From an uncultured Mucilaginibacter sp. (lineage in GTDB: Bacteria > Bacteroidota > Bacteroidia > Sphingobacteriales > Sphingobacteriaceae), in contig CAJYJH010000093.1 in assembly GCA_913775265.1 (NCBI GenBank), positions 124,001-188,000 on the forward strand: a stretch of 64,000 nt of DNA, in the 5' to 3' direction. A program made the translations under genes and the position numbers. Under the pieces are notes generated by a model that did not search any database, was not told the origin of the DNA, and worked only from the letters and a program-made list of their open reading frames with translations. Positions within the stretch are counted from its first letter, which is position 1, and every line of letters begins with the position of its first letter. Positions 1 to 8,203 of the stretch are shown piece by piece.

Positions 1-213
1 ATTGTGACTATAGCCTTAACTTACGTTTTAGCGTTTTATTGTTAAAGGCTATAATCTTGTTTTATTTAATGCTGATAATCAGATGCGTTTTTAAACTTTT
101 AAAGTTGTCAAAAACAAAAAGTAATCTCTTCATTTCCGCCGCATCAAATGTAACAGCGTCAGTTTAAAAGGCGATTTGTAATACCGCTTTGTTGCCAGAT
201 TATTACAATGTGT
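1..213. other. non-coding end of window before cysS
   Basis: This AT-rich stretch lies downstream of the stop codon of the minus-strand cysS gene. I see no open frame of note, no strong hairpin with a U-tract and no tRNA in it. Confidence 0.4.
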
Positions 214-1674
214 TTAAATTTTATTCCAGGTTGTACCCTCTTTACTGTCTTTTAACTGGAAGCCAACCTTTTGCAAACCATCACGTATTTTATCGGATGT
301 GGCATAGTCGCGGTTGGTTTTAGCTTCACTACGCAGGTTAACAATAAAATCGATCACCTTTGGTAACTCGTCACTGCTGGTCTGCTCGTTCTTGAGCCCT
401 AAAACATCTGTCACAAAAGTTTGCATCAGTGTTTTTAACAGTTCAAGGTTGGTGGCATCAATTTTAAGTTTACCATCGTGCACCGAGTTAATTATCCTTG
501 ATGCCTCAAACAGTTCGGCAATCAATATCGGGCTATTAAAATCATCATTCAAAGCTTCATAGCACTGATTTAACAAAGGCTGTATTTCTACCTCGCTTTG
601 TGATGATGCCTGTAGTCCATCCAATAGAGTGTAGGCATTCATCAGGCGCTTAAACCCTTTTTCTGATGCTTCCATGGCATCATTACTAAAATCGAGCGTA
701 CTGCGATAATGGGCCTGCAACATAAAAAAGCGCACGGTCATCGGGCTGTAGCCTTTGTTTAGGATGGTATTATCACCACTAAAAAGCTCGTGCGGTAAAA
801 AGCTATTGCCTAACGATTTAGACATTTTTTGCCCATTTACAGTAAGCATGTTGGTATGAATCCAATACTTAGCCGGATTTTTACCGTAGCACGCATGGTT
901 TTGCGCTACCTCGTTGGTATGGTGGGTAGGGATCAGGTCAATACCGCCACCGTGAATGTCAAATTGCTCACCCAAATATTTATGGCTCATGGCCGAGCAC
1001 TCCAGATGCCAGCCCGGGAAACCCACGCTCCATGGCGAAGGCCATTTCATCAGGTGCTCAGGTTTGGCTTTAATCCACAAGGCAAAATCGAGTTTGCCGT
1101 GCTTTTCGTCCTGGCCGCCCAGGGTACGGGTGTTATTCAGCAAATCTTCTAAATGACGGCCGCTCAGTACGCCATAGTCATTGGTGCTGTTATATTTTTC
1201 TACATCAAAATAAACCGAGCCGTTTACCTCATACGCAAAGCCGTTATCGAGCATAATTTTTACCAGTTCAATCTGCTCAATGATGTGGCCGGTGGCAGTA
1301 GGTTCAATGCTTGGTGGTAATACATTAAACTCGCGCATGACGTCGTGAAAACCGGTACTGTATTTTTGTACAATCTCCATGGGCTCCAACTGTGCCAGTT
1401 TAGCTTTTTTGGAGATTTTGTCTTCACCAAAATCTGCGTCACTTTCTAAGTGGCCTGCATCAGTAATATTACGTACATAGCGTACCTTATAACCTAAATG
1501 CGTAAGGTATCTAAATATAAGATCGAATGATATATAGGTGCGTGCGTTACCCAAATGCGCATCGCTGTATACGGTAGGGCCGCAAACATACATGCCCACA
1601 TAAGGCGCATCAAGAGGTATAAATTCTTCTTTGGTACGGGTTAAGGTATTGTAAACAAAAACAGTTTGTTTCAT
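214..1674 (-). CDS. cysS: cysteinyl-tRNA synthetase
   Basis: Class I aminoacyl-tRNA synthetase that charges tRNA-Cys with cysteine in the cytoplasm. The 486-residue length is normal for the family. The HIGH-type motif is seen as HLGNA near residue 40, the KMSKS motif appears intact as KMSKSLGNS near residue 285, and the zinc-site region has CGPTVY near residue 31, HLECSAM and HGGGIDLIPTHHTNE, as expected of CysRS. The start is an ATG. A perfect TAnnTTTG promoter box (1680-1687, minus) ends only six bases before it, which suggests a nearly leaderless mRNA. The gene stands alone and is followed by the non-coding window end. The assignment is secure. Confidence 0.97.
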   Translation of the reverse strand: MKQTVFVYNTLTRTKEEFIPLDAPYVGMYVCGPTVYSDAHLGNARTYISFDLIFRYLTHLGYKVRYVRNITDAGHLESDADFGEDKISKKAKLAQLEPMEIVQKYSTGFHDVMREFNVLPPSIEPTATGHIIEQIELVKIMLDNGFAYEVNGSVYFDVEKYNSTNDYGVLSGRHLEDLLNNTRTLGGQDEKHGKLDFALWIKAKPEHLMKWPSPWSVGFPGWHLECSAMSHKYLGEQFDIHGGGIDLIPTHHTNEVAQNHACYGKNPAKYWIHTNMLTVNGQKMSKSLGNSFLPHELFSGDNTILNKGYSPMTVRFFMLQAHYRSTLDFSNDAMEASEKGFKRLMNAYTLLDGLQASSQSEVEIQPLLNQCYEALNDDFNSPILIAELFEASRIINSVHDGKLKIDATNLELLKTLMQTFVTDVLGLKNEQTSSDELPKVIDFIVNLRSEAKTNRDYATSDKIRDGLQKVGFQLKDSKEGTTWNKI

Positions 1675-1679
1675 GTGCG

Positions 1680-1687
1680 CAAACTTA
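1680..1687 (-). promoter_or_regulatory. TAnnTTTG -7 promoter box of cysS
   Basis: On the minus strand the bases read TAAGTTTG, a full match to the Bacteroidota -7 consensus. The box ends six bases before the cysS ATG. I see no clear -33 TTTG at the usual distance, so the call rests on the -7 box alone. Confidence 0.45.
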
Positions 1688-1723
1688 CAATTTTTAATTA
1701 AGCGTTGATGAGTAAAGGATAGC

Positions 1724-2842
1724 TTACTTTAGCAGTAGGTTGCTACAGACAGGATAGTGGTCCGAAAAGCGTTTTTGTACAATATGGTAGCTGTCAACAG
1801 AAAAGCCGCTGCTGGCCATGATGTAATCAATCTGGTAATTAGGAAAGCTGCCATTATAGGTACGTGCAAAGCCCGAACCTTTTTCGCAAAAGGCATTGCT
1901 GATACCTTTGGCCATTTGGTTTACGGCAAAAGAGGCGGGGGTGTCATTAAAATCGCCGGCAATAATGTACGGGTAATGGCATTGAGCAGCGTGCGATTTA
2001 ATTTTGAAAACCTGCTCACTACGCTTCATAAATGCCCGCTTCAACTTACCTCCAATGCGCATAGATGAGCCGATATCTGTTTTACCGTGCTTCGACATTT
2101 TGCTTAGATAAGTATAGTCGTCGGTATCAAACCGGATAGATTGCAAATGAACATTGTAGTAACGAATGGTATCATTTAGCTTTTTAATATCAGTAAATAC
2201 ACATTGATTGCCGCTGCCACCTTCAGACAGCATAATATCGCCTTGATTGACAATGGGATATTTAGAAAAAATGGCTAATCCGGTACTTTCGCGCCCAGTG
2301 TTTAAATTAAACGGTTTAAAGAAGTAATGATCAGATTGCATGATCTTCTTCATGGAATCTTTAAGTGCATACTGACCGCGCTTACGCGAAAAAAATTCCT
2401 GGATACCGATGATGTCGGGATGCTCATTGCTGATCATGAGCAGCATAGCATGGCTGGTTTCAGGATCGTTTTCTGCGCCGTAACGTTTAAAGTTGTGGGC
2501 ATTGTACGTCATAATCCGTAAAGCATTCGGATTAGTTCTGCTGCCGGTTTCCCGATTCTTAAACCGAAAGCCAAAATTAGCTTTTAATACGCCCCATCCC
2601 AATACTATGCAAACAAGCGGTAGTAAAATATATCTGCTTTTGCGCAGCAGCCAGTAAGCCAGTAGTAGCAGGTTGCTGATTAGCAAAAAAGGATAAGCGA
2701 GTCCAAAAAATGCAACCGGCCAAAATTTGCGGGGGTCGGTAATAGGTGCCAGGTAACTTACCAACAAGGCAAAGCCCAGCATATAGCTGAGCCATAAAAA
2801 TATTTTATCAATAAAATTAAGCCGGTTTTTTTTAGCCCTCAT
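1724..2842 (-). CDS. endonuclease/exonuclease/phosphatase family membrane protein
   Basis: A 372-residue protein with about three hydrophobic segments in the first 95 residues, followed by an EEP (DNase I-like) domain from about residue 105. Visible family motifs are the metal-binding Glu in IIGIQEFF, the NVHLQS strand, AGDFNDTP, DYIMASS and the terminal SDHYPV catalytic His. Known members cleave phosphodiesters or phosphomonoesters of nucleic acids, phosphoinositides or sphingolipids; the substrate here cannot be told. The membrane anchor suggests action at or outside the inner membrane. The ATG overlaps the end of the upstream rhomboid gene by 11 bases, so the two are probably co-transcribed and translationally coupled. 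Confidence 0.85.
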   Translation of the reverse strand: MRAKKNRLNFIDKIFLWLSYMLGFALLVSYLAPITDPRKFWPVAFFGLAYPFLLISNLLLLAYWLLRKSRYILLPLVCIVLGWGVLKANFGFRFKNRETGSRTNPNALRIMTYNAHNFKRYGAENDPETSHAMLLMISNEHPDIIGIQEFFSRKRGQYALKDSMKKIMQSDHYFFKPFNLNTGRESTGLAIFSKYPIVNQGDIMLSEGGSGNQCVFTDIKKLNDTIRYYNVHLQSIRFDTDDYTYLSKMSKHGKTDIGSSMRIGGKLKRAFMKRSEQVFKIKSHAAQCHYPYIIAGDFNDTPASFAVNQMAKGISNAFCEKGSGFARTYNGSFPNYQIDYIMASSGFSVDSYHIVQKRFSDHYPVCSNLLLK

Positions 2843-3698
2843 TTTTGCTTGCGCGGAACAAAACCTCTTTCTCGTGTTTGTTCAGGCTTTCGTAACCACT
2901 ATGCGAAATTTTGTCTAAAATGTGGTCAATCTCTTCCTGACGAGGAGCAGAGGTGCTTTGCTGCTGATAACTTTTGTTTTGCGATACTACTTTAACTTTA
3001 GGGCGTTGGGTAAACATGTTGTCTACCGAGCGGCTCCAGTCGCGGCCGCCTTTTAGTTGCTTTATATAAATAAAGCCTAATAAGGCACCACCTAAGTGGG
3101 CAATTTCGCCGCCCGCATTAGGGCCGGTAATGCTCAAAAAGTCAATGATGACATAAAATATCGCGACCCATTTTAATTTAACCGGACCGATGAACATCAG
3201 GTAAATCGTATAATCGGGCAGTAAAGTAGCGGTAGCAACTACGATAGCCATTACGCTGGCTGATGCTCCAATTACGGTAGCTATAGCCACGCTATCGGCA
3301 AATAATGGGAATATATTATAAGCTAACACATAAAACAAGGCACCGGCCAAACCTCCCATAATGTACAGGTTTACCAACCGTTTGTTACCCAAATATTCTT
3401 CAAAAATTTTACCCATCCAAAACAGCCAGAGCATGTTAAACAGAATGTGAAAAATATCATGATGCATGAACATATAGGTAACCGGCGTCCAGAAACGGGT
3501 AGCCAGTTTCGGAAGATAGGATGGTAAGGCAAGGTATTCGTTCGAAAAATTATCGAGCAGTCCATTTCCCATCAGGCGAAACAAAGTAGCCGGAACATTG
3601 ATAAGTAAAAATACCAGTACGTTAATACCTATAAGCAGGTTGATGCGAGTGCCCGATTGCAGCATCTTGTAACGTATATCTTGCCAAAGCGAGTTCAT
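2832..3698 (-). CDS. rhomboid family intramembrane serine protease with DUF6576-type tail
   Basis: A polytopic membrane protein with the rhomboid fold. The catalytic serine lies in the GASAS motif and the catalytic histidine in AHLGGALLG; HHDIFHILFNMLWLF is the conserved HxxxxHxxxNM region. The tail from about residue 230 is soluble and ends in a small domain (DHILDKIS...LNKHEKEVL) like the DUF6576 tail of Bacteroidota rhomboids. I chose the ATG at 3698 (MNSLWQDIRY), giving 288 residues, because the longer frame would run far into the neighbouring rhomboid gene. It is the second of a tandem rhomboid pair, which suggests duplication. Substrates are unknown. Confidence 0.88.
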   Translation of the reverse strand: MNSLWQDIRYKMLQSGTRINLLIGINVLVFLLINVPATLFRLMGNGLLDNFSNEYLALPSYLPKLATRFWTPVTYMFMHHDIFHILFNMLWLFWMGKIFEEYLGNKRLVNLYIMGGLAGALFYVLAYNIFPLFADSVAIATVIGASASVMAIVVATATLLPDYTIYLMFIGPVKLKWVAIFYVIIDFLSITGPNAGGEIAHLGGALLGFIYIKQLKGGRDWSRSVDNMFTQRPKVKVVSQNKSYQQQSTSAPRQEEIDHILDKISHSGYESLNKHEKEVLFRASKNEG

Positions 3699-3736
3699 AA
3701 AAGTGGAGAGCTGTTTAATTACATAACTTACATAAG

Positions 3737-4459
3737 TTAATAAAAATTGTTTGGCCTGCGCATACCCCAAATTTTTATTAATATGAATCCGAATAAAGCG
3801 CCGCCTAAATGTGCCCAATGCGCTACCGAGTCGCCCGGGCTTTGCGCAATACCTGAGTATAACTCAATCAATATATAGCCTATCACAAAATACTTGGCTT
3901 TAACCGGCAGTGGTATAAACATGATAAACAGTTCGATATTAGGGAACAGCATACCAAATGCAACCAGCAAACCAAATATAGCACCCGATGCACCGACTAT
4001 ACCACTAAGAGGGGAATAAATTTCTTCCAGTTTGTTAAAGCCGGGCTGAGCAAAGTAGGGGCTAATATCGCCGTTAGGCACTGTAAATGTACCAACTACC
4101 TGATAAACTTCAAAGGCTTGTACCAGCATTTGTAGTGCTAATGCACCAATACCGGTAATAAAATAATATTGTAAAAAGCGCTTAGGCCCCATGGTATATT
4201 CCAGTGCCGGGCCCAAGGTAAATAAGGCAAACATGTTAAAGAAAATATGCATCCACCCACCATGCATAAACATGTAGGTAATTATTTGCCATACCCTGAA
4301 AATAGGAGCATTAAAATAATGCGCGGCCAGGTAAGGTTCAAAATTTAACCCCGAACGCTGCAAAAACCAAGTGCCTACAAAAAATATGATATTAAGAATC
4401 AGTAAATTTTTAACAACCGGGGTAAGGCTGTCTAAAGGGTTTTGCCTGTATGCGCTCAT
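3737..4459 (-). CDS. rhomboid family intramembrane serine protease
   Basis: A 240-residue rhomboid, almost all transmembrane. The conserved HGGWMHIFFNMFALF region, the catalytic serine in GASGAIFG and the histidine in HWAHLGGALFGF are all present, so it should be catalytically active. Unlike its neighbour it has no soluble tail. Rhomboids cleave single-pass membrane proteins within or near the bilayer. It is first in a run of three closely spaced minus-strand genes and has 38 bases between its stop and the next start. The ATG at 4459 is the only reasonable start. Confidence 0.9.
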   Translation of the reverse strand: MSAYRQNPLDSLTPVVKNLLILNIIFFVGTWFLQRSGLNFEPYLAAHYFNAPIFRVWQIITYMFMHGGWMHIFFNMFALFTLGPALEYTMGPKRFLQYYFITGIGALALQMLVQAFEVYQVVGTFTVPNGDISPYFAQPGFNKLEEIYSPLSGIVGASGAIFGLLVAFGMLFPNIELFIMFIPLPVKAKYFVIGYILIELYSGIAQSPGDSVAHWAHLGGALFGFILIKIWGMRRPNNFY

Positions 4460-4535
4460 AAATATCGGTAGATGAACTGATCAATGTTTTGGTTGATAAG
4501 CTCGGTGCTTTTATAGTAATTCTTAAATCAAACTA

Positions 4536-6401
4536 TCATTTTTCAAACCTGTCGGCCAGTTCATTTAAGGTAAACGTGCTGATTACGGGTTTGCCATTTA
4601 ATGCGAGGTTAGGCATCTGGCAGGCAAAAAGCTGATCAATGAGTAAATTCATTTCTTCCAGGCTTAGCTGTGTGCCTGCTTTGGTAGCAGCATTTCGGGC
4701 CAAAGTGCGGGCTAACGTATCGCGCTTATCTAACTTTAATATAGCCAGATTGTTTTTAAATCCCTCCAGCAAATGCTCCAGTAACTGATGCTCGCTACCT
4801 TGGTTTACATCGGCCGGAACGCCATCAACAACTACCGTATTTTTACCAAACTCGCGGATGTCAAAACCTAAAGCTTTGATGTCCGGCATAAGTTCTTTAA
4901 GCAAGGCAAAATCACTGCCGTTTAGGGTAACGGTTTGCGGAAACAGGCTTTGCTGACTCGTACCCGAGTGGTTTTGCAGCTGCTGCAAAAAACGTTCGTA
5001 TAATATACGCTCGTGCGCCGCTTGCTGATTAATCAACATAAAGCCTGATTTAATTTGCGACAGGATATATCGATTATGAATCTGGAACAATTGCCTTTCG
5101 CTTGGCTTACTTACGGCTTCGCTGTTCACCTCAAAACTATGGTCAGGCAGTATTTCGGGCTGATGCTGTTCTTTTTCCTGCTTACTGATCTCGTATAAGG
5201 TTTCCCAATTTTGCGGGATGCCCGATTTATATGGGTTGTTAAATTCCTGGTAGCTGCTGCTTTGCCTTACAGCCGGCTTTTTTTCGTCGGTATTAAACGG
5301 GTTAAAGTCCGGGTTAAATGTAATGCCCGGCGGAGTAATTTGCTCCAGCGGTTTGTGAGTAATCAGGTGCTCTATGCTGTTTTCCTGATCGAAATCGAGC
5401 GTAGGCGTAATATTGTACCGACCTAACGAGCGTTTTATGGCTGACCGTATGATAGCATAAATAGCTTTCTCGTCCTGGTACTTAATTTCGGTTTTAGTAG
5501 GATGTACGTTGATGTCAATCTTGCTCGGGTCGATATCAATAAATAATACGTAGAGCGGATAAGTGTCTTCTGGCAATAATTCCTCAAAGGCGGTCATTAC
5601 CGCGTGGTTCAGGTAATTATCCCGAATAAAGCGGTTGTTTACAAAAAAAAACTGCTCGCCGCGGGTACGCTTGGCAAACTCGGGTTTACCTATAAAGCCA
5701 CGCAATTTAATGATAGTAGTATCTTCTTCAACCGGAACCAGGCGCTGGTTATAGCTGTTGCCAAACAAGTGTACAATACGCTGCTTTAACTGCGCTGCAG
5801 GCAGGTGGTAAACCTCCTGTCCTTCGTGGTGCATTGTAAAAAATATCTGCGGATGGGCCAAAGCTACCCGTTGAAACTCATCAATAATATGACGGAGCTC
5901 AACCGAATTACTTTTTAAAAAGTTACGTCTGGCGGGCGTATTATAAAAGAGATTTTTTACAGAAATGGACGTTCCGCCGCTGGTTGCACAGGCATCCTGG
6001 CTCATTACCTCTGAACCTTCAATGCAAATACAGGTACCCAACTCGTCTTCATGGCGGCGGGTTTTCATCTCTACCTGAGCAATGGCCGCAATAGATGCCA
6101 TGGCTTCGCCTCGGAAACCCATGGTGCGTATGGCAAACAAATCGTCGGCCTTACGTATTTTGGAGGTGGCATGGCGCTCAAAACACATGCGGGCATCAGT
6201 AATGCTCATGCCGCAACCGTTATCAATCACCTGGATGAGTGCTTTGCCTGCATCTTTTAAAATAAGCTGAATTTTGTCGGCACCCGAGTCGATGGCATTT
6301 TCCACCAGTTCTTTTACCGCCGAGGCCGGCCGTTGCACTACTTCGCCTGCGGCAATCTGGTTGGCTACGGCATCCGGTAAAAGCTGAATAATATCTGACA
6401 T
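4536..6401 (-). CDS. mutL: DNA mismatch repair protein MutL
   Basis: The GHKL ATPase that links MutS mismatch recognition to strand removal. The N-terminal ATPase is complete: AAGEVVQRPASAVKELVENAIDSG region, DNGCGM, HATSKI and GFRGEAMASI motifs in the first 110 residues. The C-terminal dimerisation domain starts near residue 430. The endonuclease motif DQHA(x)2E(x)4E of nicking MutL proteins is degenerate here (NQQAAHERILYE), and the C-terminal CPHGRP box is not seen, so nicking activity is doubtful. The ATG at 6401 is preferred to an in-frame TTG three bases upstream. A GGAGGG sequence lies a few bases before it on the minus strand, one of the few plausible Shine-Dalgarno sequences here. 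Confidence 0.96.
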   Translation of the reverse strand: MSDIIQLLPDAVANQIAAGEVVQRPASAVKELVENAIDSGADKIQLILKDAGKALIQVIDNGCGMSITDARMCFERHATSKIRKADDLFAIRTMGFRGEAMASIAAIAQVEMKTRRHEDELGTCICIEGSEVMSQDACATSGGTSISVKNLFYNTPARRNFLKSNSVELRHIIDEFQRVALAHPQIFFTMHHEGQEVYHLPAAQLKQRIVHLFGNSYNQRLVPVEEDTTIIKLRGFIGKPEFAKRTRGEQFFFVNNRFIRDNYLNHAVMTAFEELLPEDTYPLYVLFIDIDPSKIDINVHPTKTEIKYQDEKAIYAIIRSAIKRSLGRYNITPTLDFDQENSIEHLITHKPLEQITPPGITFNPDFNPFNTDEKKPAVRQSSSYQEFNNPYKSGIPQNWETLYEISKQEKEQHQPEILPDHSFEVNSEAVSKPSERQLFQIHNRYILSQIKSGFMLINQQAAHERILYERFLQQLQNHSGTSQQSLFPQTVTLNGSDFALLKELMPDIKALGFDIREFGKNTVVVDGVPADVNQGSEHQLLEHLLEGFKNNLAILKLDKRDTLARTLARNAATKAGTQLSLEEMNLLIDQLFACQMPNLALNGKPVISTFTLNELADRFEK

Positions 6402-6455
6402 CAAAAAAATCCCTCCAATTTCGGGGCCTAAATTAAAAATTTGCCGGCATAACTT

Positions 6456-6463
6456 TACCTTTG
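6456..6463 (+). promoter_or_regulatory. TAnnTTTG -7 promoter box upstream of the amidohydrolase
   Basis: TACCTTTG matches the Bacteroidota -7 consensus. It would give an mRNA leader of roughly 100 bases before the ATG at 6569. No convincing -33 element was found. Confidence 0.35.
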
Positions 6464-6568
6464 AAACGTTGTATATATAATTCCCTGCTCAATCCTCCCG
6501 GGGCAAGGAGCTTTATAATTAGGTTGTTGATTACTGTTTTTAAGCAGTGGGGAGGGATAGATGCAATT

Positions 6569-8203
6569 ATGAGAAAAATATGGCCCGTGCTTTTGCTGGC
6601 ACTTTTTTCGGCTTGTAAGCAAAAGGAATATAATGCCGATCTGCTGGTTAAAAACGCCGTTGTTTATACCGTTGATAGTAATTTTACCAAGGCTCAGGCT
6701 TTTGTAGTTAATGCCGGTAAAATAGTAGCCGTTGGCAAAGCCGATAGCTTAGAGAAAATTTATGATGCCCGCGAAGTAGTTGATGCGCAAGGTAAAGCCG
6801 TTTATCCCGGCTTTATTGATGCACATACCCATTTTTACCGTTACGGTTTAGGTTTACAAGAGGTAAACCTGGAGAATACTAAAAGCTGGGAAGAAATTAT
6901 TGACTCGGTACAGGCCTATGCCGGCCGTTCTGAAGAGGGGTGGATTATTGGCCGCGGCTGGGATCAAAACGATTGGACAAAAAAGCAATTCCCGAACAAA
7001 GCTAAGCTGGATTCGCTGTTCCCGGTAAGGCCGGTAGTTTTAAACCGGGTAGACGGGCATGCGGTGATTGCCAACCAAGCAGCCTTAAATATTGCGGGAA
7101 TTAAGCCCGGTCAAAAAATTGAAGGCGGTCAGATACAAACCGTTAATGATAAACTGACCGGTATACTGGTTGACAATGCGGTTGACTTGGTTACCCACAA
7201 AATACCGCAGCCCAATGATGCACAGGTACAGGCAGCTTTGTTAGATGCACAAAACAATTGTTTTGCGGTTGGTTTAACTACGGTGGACGATTGTGGGTTG
7301 GATTATCCGATGATCAATATCATTAACGAATTGCAGCACAAGAAAGCTTTAAAGATGCGCATGTACGTAATGCTGTCTGATAATGAAGAGAACATTAAAT
7401 ACCTGTTTAACCGTGGTGCTTACAAAACACCTGGCCTAAATGTTCGGTCGTTTAAGGTGTATGCGGATGGTGCCTTAGGATCGAGAGGGGCTTGTTTGCT
7501 GCATGACTACAGCGACCAGAAAGGCTGGAAAGGTTTCTTATTGAGTAATCAGCAGCATTTTAAGGATGTAGCTCAGCGCATTGCGGCCAAAGGTTTCCAG
7601 ATGTGTACCCATGCCATCGGAGATTCGGCTAATCGCGTGATCTTAAAAATATATGCCGGTGTATTGCAAGGCAAAAACGACCGTCGTTGGCGCATTGAGC
7701 ATGCCCAGGTGATTGATACGGCCGATTTTAAATATTTTGGCGATAATAATATAGTACCATCTGTGCAACCTACCCACGCTACCTCAGATATGTCGTGGGC
7801 TGGTGAGCGCTTGGGCGCACAACGCTTAAAAACATCTTATGCTTATAAGCAACTATTGCAGCAAAATGGCTGGTTACCTTTAGGTACCGATTTTCCGGTA
7901 GAAAGTATTAATCCGCTTTATACTTTTTACGCCGCTACCGAACGTAAGGATCTGAAAGGCTTTCCGGCAAACGGTTTTCAGATGGAAAATGCTTTAAAAA
8001 GAATTGAAGCTTTACGTGGTATGACTATTTGGGCAGCACGCGCCAATTTTGAGGAAAAAGAAAAAGGCAGTATCGAGGTAGGTAAATACGCCGACTTTGT
8101 AATACTCGATCAGGATTTGATGAAAGCCAAAGGTGCCGACCTACCGCACATCAAAGTGTTAAAAACCTATGTAAACGGCGAAAAGGTGTATGAGAAAAAA
8201 TAA
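6569..8203 (+). CDS. amidohydrolase family protein (YtcJ-like), lipoprotein
   Basis: A 544-residue metal-dependent hydrolase of the amidohydrolase-3 group. The N-terminus MRKIWPVLLLALFSAC is a lipoprotein signal with Cys at residue 16 as the lipidation site, so the enzyme should sit in the periplasm on a membrane. The HxH metal motif is seen in DAHTHFYRYG, and further ligands fit in CTHAIGDSAN and the IEHAQV segment; the C-terminus has the typical GSIEVGKYADFVILD. The ATG at 6569 is chosen over a longer TTG frame because it gives the signal peptide and has GGAGGG upstream. The substrate is not predictable. It overlaps the next gene by 14 bases, which implies coupling. Confidence 0.88.
   Translation: MRKIWPVLLLALFSACKQKEYNADLLVKNAVVYTVDSNFTKAQAFVVNAGKIVAVGKADSLEKIYDAREVVDAQGKAVYPGFIDAHTHFYRYGLGLQEVNLENTKSWEEIIDSVQAYAGRSEEGWIIGRGWDQNDWTKKQFPNKAKLDSLFPVRPVVLNRVDGHAVIANQAALNIAGIKPGQKIEGGQIQTVNDKLTGILVDNAVDLVTHKIPQPNDAQVQAALLDAQNNCFAVGLTTVDDCGLDYPMINIINELQHKKALKMRMYVMLSDNEENIKYLFNRGAYKTPGLNVRSFKVYADGALGSRGACLLHDYSDQKGWKGFLLSNQQHFKDVAQRIAAKGFQMCTHAIGDSANRVILKIYAGVLQGKNDRRWRIEHAQVIDTADFKYFGDNNIVPSVQPTHATSDMSWAGERLGAQRLKTSYAYKQLLQQNGWLPLGTDFPVESINPLYTFYAATERKDLKGFPANGFQMENALKRIEALRGMTIWAARANFEEKEKGSIEVGKYADFVILDQDLMKAKGADLPHIKVLKTYVNGEKVYEKK

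Noticed and set aside
2832..4459. Possible single split rhomboid gene
   Set aside because: Each of the two rhomboids carries its own complete set of catalytic motifs, so this is a tandem pair and not a frameshifted single gene.
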